This document shows, piece after piece, positions 58,515 through 64,000 of a stretch of DNA of 64,000 bases. The notes below the pieces were generated by a model, which was not told the origin of the DNA, made no database searches, and saw only the letters and a program-made list of their open reading frames with translations. How positions within the stretch are numbered: position 1 is the first letter of the stretch; every line of letters starts with the position of its first letter. A program made the position numbers and the translations under genes. Source of the DNA: a virus; the IMG/VR virus record IMGVR_UViG_3300022700_000179, positions 1 to 64,000 of that record; one strand, given 5' to 3'.

Positions 58515-59402
58515 ATGAATCCTCCGTCCCAGATAAAGTATAAGGGCACCATTTACAAGCTTAGATCTGCAGGGGATGTTCAGGTCTCTCCGGGCAGTCC
58601 AGTGGGACCGGAGGGGGTATTATTGATTGAACGTCAATACCCTACGGAATCTCGGGCATTGTATATCGACAACGATGGTGATTTCTTTGCCAAAATAAAG
58701 CTCAATTGGCACAAGAGTAATGTGTTTGACGAGTTAACATTTGATCTTTCTCCGGCAGGAGCGAAAGAGTTTTTTGATAGCCTCAAAACAGAAAGTGACG
58801 GTAAGCTGAGCGCTAAGATACCGGACGAGCAAGTTAGGCAATTGTGGGGGCCAGCTGTGCCAAAAACGCCGGAGGGTGTGGATCCCAAAAAAGTCATAGA
58901 TGTAAGTGGGCACTACATAAAGGTATCTGATCTTCCGGCTGACATAAAGCGGGAAGCTGCATACACATTTGAGGGTCTTCTTCGGGAAGAATTGGCAAGT
59001 ATAAGTAAAATAGAAGGTCGATTCTGCTCCGATCCTTTTAGCGTAATGGGCTTGCGCTACAATGTTCCAGAACATGTAGTTCAGCTGTTTGCAGAGACGC
59101 TTACAAACGCTATGAACGAGTATTTAAGAGAGCAATTCAACACACAGGCTACGGTAGACATAAATGTAGCGGACTCCTGTGGTCCTGTAGACGGGCATGG
59201 GGGTATATACGTATTCGGTAATGGTAGAGAGGAACTTAATAACTTACGTGTACATTTAGAGGGGAACGTTTTGTTACCTGTATGGCGGGAAGTGTGGAAT
59301 AGGTATCAGCAGGGAGAGATACCTGTTGGAGAAAAGCAAAGAGCGTTGGCTTCTTTCAAAGTCAAAGTACTAGCTGCAGTTCGTCCGGAGAACGGTCAGT
59401 AG
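58515..59402 (+). CDS. Hypothetical head-region protein with N-terminal module KYKGTIYKL
   Basis: 295 aa. PPSQIKYKGTIYKLRSAG at residues 3-20 is a near-consensus tag module. The rest is alpha/beta with DGDFFAKIKLNW and FAETLTNAMNEYLREQFN. The function is unknown. It sits between the protease and a scaffold-like gene, suggesting a virion or prohead-internal location. Confidence 0.65.
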   Translation: MNPPSQIKYKGTIYKLRSAGDVQVSPGSPVGPEGVLLIERQYPTESRALYIDNDGDFFAKIKLNWHKSNVFDELTFDLSPAGAKEFFDSLKTESDGKLSAKIPDEQVRQLWGPAVPKTPEGVDPKKVIDVSGHYIKVSDLPADIKREAAYTFEGLLREELASISKIEGRFCSDPFSVMGLRYNVPEHVVQLFAETLTNAMNEYLREQFNTQATVDINVADSCGPVDGHGGIYVFGNGREELNNLRVHLEGNVLLPVWREVWNRYQQGEIPVGEKQRALASFKVKVLAAVRPENGQ

Positions 59403-59415
59403 GAGATACAGAATC

Positions 59416-60159
59416 ATGACACAAAAGACAAAAAATAGTGATTTGTCATTTAGCGAGCTTCTAAACCTGACTTCCGTTTCTGCGGCTAAAGGTGACAAGA
59501 AAAATAAGGTTAAGGACGAGCGGCAACCTGGATCAATTCCGGACGACATACGCCGTAGAATGAGTGATCCACTAGCCGATATTTTTTCAGAAAAGGGAAT
59601 GGATCTCTACGGAAAAGCCGTTTCTGCTATACAGAAAGAGTTAAAACAAATATTCGACGAGGGTATTTCAGACCTCAGCTCTGTTATCCACAAAAAGCTT
59701 GGTGAGTTTGGGTACGAGGAGTCGGTAGATCATTTCCGTCCCTGGATGTCTTCGATAATCGATGATGTCAAGGAAAAGGGAATGGGAGAGGTAACTGGTG
59801 CCCTTGAGGATATGCTGAGTCAGATGTCAACGGATTACGCAGAGGGCGAAGAAGAAACCGAGGGTGATGCACTACTGAGTGTAGATACCCCTGAAGTTGG
59901 CGACGAAGAGGTAGAGGTCGTTGAAGAGGAGAAGGTGGAAGAACCGGAAGAACCGGAAGCAGCTCCAGAGGGTGGCGAGGAGTTGGACTTAGGTTCCCTT
60001 CTAGGTGGAGAGGAGACCCCTGCAGCTGAAGCGTCCAGCAGTGGTGAGCGTAGATATAAACCCACGCCAGTTGTCAAGGAAGTTTTTGCGTCTTCTCGTA
60101 GGCGCCATCGCCTTTTGGAAGCGGCTTCTAATTGCCTTGATGAGTTGGACCGCGACTAA
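59416..60159 (+). CDS. Acidic scaffold-like protein
   Basis: 247 aa. Helical N-terminal 130 residues, then an acidic and Pro/Glu-rich part (about 140-205), ending in a basic segment (SSRRRHRLLEAASN). Long acidic tail with basic capsid-binding end is the usual scaffold protein design. No tag module. Position within the head operon supports this. Confidence 0.55.
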   Translation: MTQKTKNSDLSFSELLNLTSVSAAKGDKKNKVKDERQPGSIPDDIRRRMSDPLADIFSEKGMDLYGKAVSAIQKELKQIFDEGISDLSSVIHKKLGEFGYEESVDHFRPWMSSIIDDVKEKGMGEVTGALEDMLSQMSTDYAEGEEETEGDALLSVDTPEVGDEEVEVVEEEKVEEPEEPEAAPEGGEELDLGSLLGGEETPAAEASSSGERRYKPTPVVKEVFASSRRRHRLLEAASNCLDELDRD

Positions 60160-60174
60160 TCCAGGAGGCAAGTG

Positions 60175-60648
60175 ATGCCCAAGATTCCAGAGGAGATACA
60201 GTATAAAGGGTGCCGCTACGTATTAGCTGGGCGTAAACGTGGGCGCAAATCTGCTACTATTAAGGACAGTGGCTACCGACACGATGGCATCTTGTTTTAC
60301 ATAAATGTTCTCTGCCGAAGTAAGACAGGGAACGACTTGCCGTCTAGATTTGCAACTAGAGTAAATACAATCCCGGAAGGTATCTCACTTAATGAGCAGG
60401 AAACCGTAGCTGCGAAAAAAGCCATTGGAGATAGTGGCAAAAAGAAAGACAGCAATCTGTGGCACATACTAGTACGAGATGAGGGTTGGTTTTGGGCGGA
60501 TGATCCTAAGAGTGTACAAAACGCTGTACCGATCCAGCAGACGTTGGATCTCGTTGAAAAGTATCGCGAGTGGGACCGCCCAGGAACCAATCCTTTAATC
60601 TATGCGGAGATCGTCACAAAAGTTGTTGGCGGCCGTAAAAGGGATTAG
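60175..60648 (+). CDS. Hypothetical protein with N-terminal module QYKGCRYVLA
   Basis: 157 aa from ATG 60175 with AGGAGG (GTG 60172 alternative). PEEIQYKGCRYVLAGRKRGRK at about 5-25 is the tag module followed by a strongly basic stretch. The rest is alpha/beta. No family. Located in the head operon. Confidence 0.68.
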   Translation: MPKIPEEIQYKGCRYVLAGRKRGRKSATIKDSGYRHDGILFYINVLCRSKTGNDLPSRFATRVNTIPEGISLNEQETVAAKKAIGDSGKKKDSNLWHILVRDEGWFWADDPKSVQNAVPIQQTLDLVEKYREWDRPGTNPLIYAEIVTKVVGGRKRD

Positions 60649-60651
60649 TAC

Positions 60652-61707
60652 GTGTTAGTAGTCTCCTCTGACAATTTCTCTGACTACGTCAAGGAATACG
60701 ATCGCCGTGTTCTTGAGGGAATCAGTAAGAAAAATGAGGGAGAATATGGTGGTATAGACTTGATTGTTGAGGATTGGGGTGGGTCTCCCACTTTCCCAGG
60801 TATCGCACTCCTCATTAAAAGATTCGACTTGAATCTGCCTAGTACGGTAGAGGAACTGCAAGAAGATTTTGATGATGTGGCCGATCTGATTAGCTCGTTA
60901 GAGTTTAAGGTAATGAATAAAGTAGTTCGGCCTATTAACAATCTCAGTGAGGTAACAAGGGTAGGGGGCGTTTACTCCGTTGGATGGGATGGAAGAAAAC
61001 TAGCTCTTATGTTCAATGCCGGCCCATCTGAGGTAGAAGATCTAATGTCGGTGAAGGATAGGATAAACGTTGCTACTACACAGCAAGAAAATGCTGAGCT
61101 GCTCCGATGTGTACGTTCAGCGGTAGACCACATTAAGTCCGCGGACCTCGGCAGAGCTTCAGAGGTAGATGCTCAGCACCTCAATGAGGCAATAGACATA
61201 CTCGAAATATGTGGACTTTCAGACAAAACTAAGGACGTACGGTTGGCGCTCAAGAGTTTTGACAGCAACATAGAATCCGCTAGAGAGTATATTTATGGCC
61301 CTACTGGCCATGGCACAAACCGTGGCGCCCTGTACGATTTAATCACTTTCGCTGAGTCCCTCGAGAAAAATGTTGAGTCCGGACCGTTAGAGCAAGGTAA
61401 TTCCAGGAGTCTTCTAATGCACCCGATTTCGCCTTACATCGTCTATCAAGGTTCGGTATACAAGAAGGTAGCTTACGACCTCCCTAAGGATATGAAAGGC
61501 GTAGAAAAATGTAAGCCCGAGGATTTTGATCCTAAGCGTGATCCTGCCGACCAAGAATGGTGTACGTACAGTTACGACGGTAAACTGCGCGGTCGTTTTA
61601 GAAAGAAGAAGGACGCGTTACAGCACAAAGTATTTTTGATTAACATGTATTGGCAGAAGGGAAAGGGCAAGAATAAACCTAAGGGTAAATATTGGCGTAA
61701 GAAGTAG
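60652..61707 (+). CDS. Hypothetical protein with internal module VYQGSVYKK
   Basis: 351 aa, GTG start 3 nt after the previous stop. Residues 1-250 are alpha/beta then helical. ISPYIVYQGSVYKKVAYD (about 261-278) is an internal tag module, followed by a basic C-terminal part with CKPEDFDPKRDPADQEWC and many Lys (KGKGKNKPKGKYWRKK), possibly DNA-binding. Module in the middle as in 4265 and 6601. Confidence 0.65.
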   Translation: MLVVSSDNFSDYVKEYDRRVLEGISKKNEGEYGGIDLIVEDWGGSPTFPGIALLIKRFDLNLPSTVEELQEDFDDVADLISSLEFKVMNKVVRPINNLSEVTRVGGVYSVGWDGRKLALMFNAGPSEVEDLMSVKDRINVATTQQENAELLRCVRSAVDHIKSADLGRASEVDAQHLNEAIDILEICGLSDKTKDVRLALKSFDSNIESAREYIYGPTGHGTNRGALYDLITFAESLEKNVESGPLEQGNSRSLLMHPISPYIVYQGSVYKKVAYDLPKDMKGVEKCKPEDFDPKRDPADQEWCTYSYDGKLRGRFRKKKDALQHKVFLINMYWQKGKGKNKPKGKYWRKK

Positions 61708-62024
61708 CTGGCTACTTCACTTCATCCATCCGACAAAGTATATACTTACATTATAGTAGTCACGTAGAAGCCAGCGACATTACCCTGCAACATCATCACG
61801 GCTTCACCTCGCAACATCAGACGGAAGCAACATTAATCGAGACGGACACTGTTGGTCTGTCCGGACTCTGCGGTCAGCAACATCATTTCAGAGCGCAGGT
61901 TTCGTCCAGGTCGACAGCTAACTGGGAGGCAAGATTAACATTGCTTAGTACCTCTCCACGTCCTGAAAGCAATTGACCTGGTTTCAGGTCGTATCTGTTT
62001 AACCTGTTTTTGGAGGAAAGCCAA
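61708..62024 (+). promoter_or_regulatory. Long leader of the capsid genes with promoter-like box and hairpins
   Basis: No ORF. A TATAGT box at about 61752 is a possible -10 with a GACAAA-like -35. Hairpins CGGACA/TGTCCG (61843-61863) and CCTGAAA/TTTCAGG (61962-61988) follow. The untranslated leader of about 260 nt before ATG 62025 is much longer than for other genes. TGGAGGAAAG is the ribosome binding site. Confidence 0.5.
61774..61885 (+). repeat. Five short repeats GCRACATYA in the capsid leader
   Basis: Copies at 61774, 61787, 61811, 61827 and 61877 (GCGACATTA, GCAACATCA, GCAACATCA, GCAACATTA, GCAACATCA). Spacing is irregular. They could be binding sites for an RNA- or DNA-binding protein that controls capsid expression. 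Confidence 0.7.
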
Positions 62025-62780
62025 ATGGCACTGCTTCCCAACGCGTCTGTGAAGACGAAGGTAGACTTCACTCGCAGCCGGTTTGAATGGAAGCGCCAGT
62101 TTGAGGTTGCCGCTACCGCGAATATCGTGGAAGAGGGGTCTCTGCTGCAGCGCATTCCTGACGCCGCCGGTCTGAAAGAGGTGGTCGATCTCAGCACGAA
62201 TGCAGGTTCCCTGCGTCCGGCTGGTATTTCCCTGCAATCTCGAATCTCTGCTACCACTTTCGCGTGGGTAGAGGAGGTCGTGGTTCCTAGTGGTGCGCCA
62301 TACACGGTGCAGCTCAGCAAGACCAACATCATCGATTCTGGTGGTGGCATCGCTGAGGCCGCTGCGTGGGACTACAACGCATCTGCGTACCTGAATGTAG
62401 TAGCGGGTGCTCCTCTTGGTACTCAGTTTGAGGTTGTCCCTCTAACTGGTCTTACCACATTCAACGTGGCCGAAGCGGGTCACAGCGTTCGTATGATCTA
62501 CCGCTACAACTTGACTGCTATTGAGCGGGATGAGTTGCTGCGGCAGTCGCACGTAAACCGCGGAGCCGAGGATCAGTTCGGTCTCATGACCGTCGCTCAG
62601 GGGCACTGCGTGGTTTACACGACCATGTATGATGCACAAGAGAAGTACCTAGTAGGGGACCAGCTGACTCTCGATAACAACGGTCTGTTCTCTAAGTCTG
62701 GGGCTACGAATTTTGGAGTGGTCATTTCGGTTCCGACCGCTTCCGATCCGTACCTGGGCGTTGAATACGACGCTGCTTAA
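62025..62780 (+). CDS. Capsid decoration-type structural protein
   Basis: 251 aa from ATG 62025 with GGAGG. Beta-rich, uncharged, with repeated Gly/Ala/Thr-rich strands (VVVPSGAPYTVQLSKTN, VGDQLTLDNNGLFSKSGATNFGVV). Located directly before the major capsid gene and GC-rich like it. Typical for a decoration or head-stabilising protein; no single motif proves it. Confidence 0.6.
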   Translation: MALLPNASVKTKVDFTRSRFEWKRQFEVAATANIVEEGSLLQRIPDAAGLKEVVDLSTNAGSLRPAGISLQSRISATTFAWVEEVVVPSGAPYTVQLSKTNIIDSGGGIAEAAAWDYNASAYLNVVAGAPLGTQFEVVPLTGLTTFNVAEAGHSVRMIYRYNLTAIERDELLRQSHVNRGAEDQFGLMTVAQGHCVVYTTMYDAQEKYLVGDQLTLDNNGLFSKSGATNFGVVISVPTASDPYLGVEYDAA

Positions 62781-62805
62781 TAGCTGATCCAAAGGAGACT
62801 TTCTA

Positions 62806-63951
62806 ATGAAGACTTTCTCACGGAAACCATCTCTTCGGGATCGGCAGGGAAACGATATCGCCCATGGTAAGGCCTTCAAGGCTAACCCCCGTACGGGTAG
62901 TATGTCGTTTTCTGACAGCACGCCGCTGGTCGGATCCAATGGAGAGTACAATGCAGGTAGTGACCGTCAGCTGGCCGAGGTTGTTGACGGTATCGTAAAA
63001 TTGGCTCGTCGTGGTGAGATTCACTACGAGGCGGGCACTGAAACCACTGCACAGGATGTGTCAGCCTGGAATCAGGAAGGCCATCTCGTGCAGGCAGCCC
63101 TGGCAGAGCGCGTGCCTTCGCAGGAAGGTCCGTTCCAGGTGCTTGGTGAAGTTTTCACCGACTCCGTTTCTGAAACCATGGGCCGCATGGGCTTCACCAA
63201 CAAGGTGGTAGCCCAGCAGGACGTGGCTGAGGGTGGAACGGCACGTGTGCGCATCCGCCAGAAGGATGTCACTTCCTGGCTGATGCTGACCGACGGTCAC
63301 ACCGTTGAGTCCCTCATCCGTCAGAAGTACATCTATCCACGTGGCTACAACATCGAAACCCTCGTTATGATGGGTGAGGATGAGATCCACGAGGCTGGTG
63401 CACAGATCATCGAGGAAAAGTACAACGATGCGTTGGAAGCCACGATGGTCCGTGACGACAACATTACTAAGTTCCTGCTGGACCAGGCGGCAGACACACA
63501 GAATGACGTGATTGCTTTTAACGCATTCACTCCGAATGTGTTTGTTACCCTGCGTAACCAGATCTGGCAGTGGAGCCTCCCCGTCCCGCATTGCCTTATG
63601 GCTATCGACTTGTGGGACGACTTGTTCGCTGACCAGGACTGGGCACGTTGGTATTCGCCAATCGAGAAGCACGAACTGGCAGTCGAGGGTAAACTCGGTC
63701 GGCTTGCTGACATCGAGATTATTACCGACGGCTTCCGTTATGACACCTTGCAGGTCCTCGACCCTGGCGAGGTTTACTTCTTGAGTTCTCCAGCAACTCT
63801 GGGTGTGAAGGCCAACATGATCGCGCTGAATAGCACGGTTGTTGACCAGCGCATGCTCGGACGCGCTGCTCGCGGGTGGTTCATCTTCCTGCGGCAGGCA
63901 ACCATCATCGGTAACGCTAATGGCGTTTCCAAGGGTATCCGTCTCTCCTAG
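62806..63951 (+). CDS. Major capsid protein
   Basis: 381 aa with AAGGAG. The layout fits an HK97-like fold: N-terminal arm, E-loop region, long spine helix (YNDALEATMVRDDNITKFLLDQA) and A-domain part with PVPHCLMAIDLWDDLFAD. SPIEKHELAVEGKLGRLADIEIITD matches the conserved late section of large-phage capsid proteins. It is the most GC-rich and optimally coded gene in the window, last in the head block and followed by a strong terminator. Confidence 0.78.
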   Translation: MKTFSRKPSLRDRQGNDIAHGKAFKANPRTGSMSFSDSTPLVGSNGEYNAGSDRQLAEVVDGIVKLARRGEIHYEAGTETTAQDVSAWNQEGHLVQAALAERVPSQEGPFQVLGEVFTDSVSETMGRMGFTNKVVAQQDVAEGGTARVRIRQKDVTSWLMLTDGHTVESLIRQKYIYPRGYNIETLVMMGEDEIHEAGAQIIEEKYNDALEATMVRDDNITKFLLDQAADTQNDVIAFNAFTPNVFVTLRNQIWQWSLPVPHCLMAIDLWDDLFADQDWARWYSPIEKHELAVEGKLGRLADIEIITDGFRYDTLQVLDPGEVYFLSSPATLGVKANMIALNSTVVDQRMLGRAARGWFIFLRQATIIGNANGVSKGIRLS

Positions 63952-63967
63952 TTCGGAAACCTGATTC

Positions 63968-63999
63968 GTTCCCGGGGGAGCCACAACTCCCCCGGGAAC
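63968..63999 (+). terminator. Perfect 13-bp terminator hairpin at the window edge
   Basis: GTTCCCGGGGGAG (63968-63980) and CTCCCCCGGGAAC (63987-63999), loop of 6 nt. It ends the capsid transcript; a following T run would be outside the window. Confidence 0.8.
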
Positions 64000-64000
64000 T

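Overview
The window is a segment of a large tailed phage (or very large prophage) genome of roughly half G+C. The evidence is a complete head-assembly block (terminase, portal, prohead protease, scaffold-like proteins, capsid proteins), very dense small genes with overlapping starts and stops, and many tRNA genes scattered between them. Several products carry a lipoprotein or export signal (17417, 20415, 46746), which suggests a Gram-negative host. No integrase, lysogeny module or attachment site was recognised.

Layout. 0-6 kb: hypothetical genes, an AT-hook tail and a first ADP-ribosyltransferase-like protein. 6-23 kb: accessory region with 13 tRNA or tRNA-like genes, a tmRNA, a broken CCA-adding enzyme, a SLOG protein, a phosphatase, a PARP-like ADP-ribosyltransferase, a GGQ (PrfH-like) release factor, a lipoprotein nuclease and many zinc-ribbon miniproteins. 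23-29 kb: a radical SAM gene, a CoaB/aldolase-like gene, then a single-effector type V CRISPR system. The 629-aa effector resembles Cas12m but keeps all three RuvC acidic residues. It is followed by a 10-repeat array and a separately promoted mini-array of degenerate repeats whose stems covary with the array repeat. 29-42 kb: RNA-repair region with a triple-HTH protein, RtcB RNA ligase, a receiver-domain protein, minus-strand tRNA-like RNAs, a PTH2-like protein, a DHH phosphoesterase, topoisomerase IB, a NYN nuclease, four tandem Y-RNA-like genes and a Ro60 (TROVE plus vWA) protein. 42-64 kb: virion genes, punctuated by perfect 13-16 bp hairpin terminators.

How the genes may work together. 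tRNAs, tmRNA, the GGQ factor, RtcB, the PTH-like protein, Ro60 with Y RNAs and the NYN protein form a coherent translation-rescue and RNA-repair kit, plausibly protecting the phage from tRNA- or rRNA-cleaving defences. The CRISPR system would act on competing DNA or regulate genes. Three ADP-ribosyltransferase-like proteins probably modify host factors.

The most unusual protein-level signal is a short module, about P-x-x-I-x-Y-x-G-x-x-Y-x-L-A. It recurs in about 17 otherwise unrelated proteins, mostly near the N terminus and sometimes internal, C-terminal or duplicated, like an interchangeable tag.
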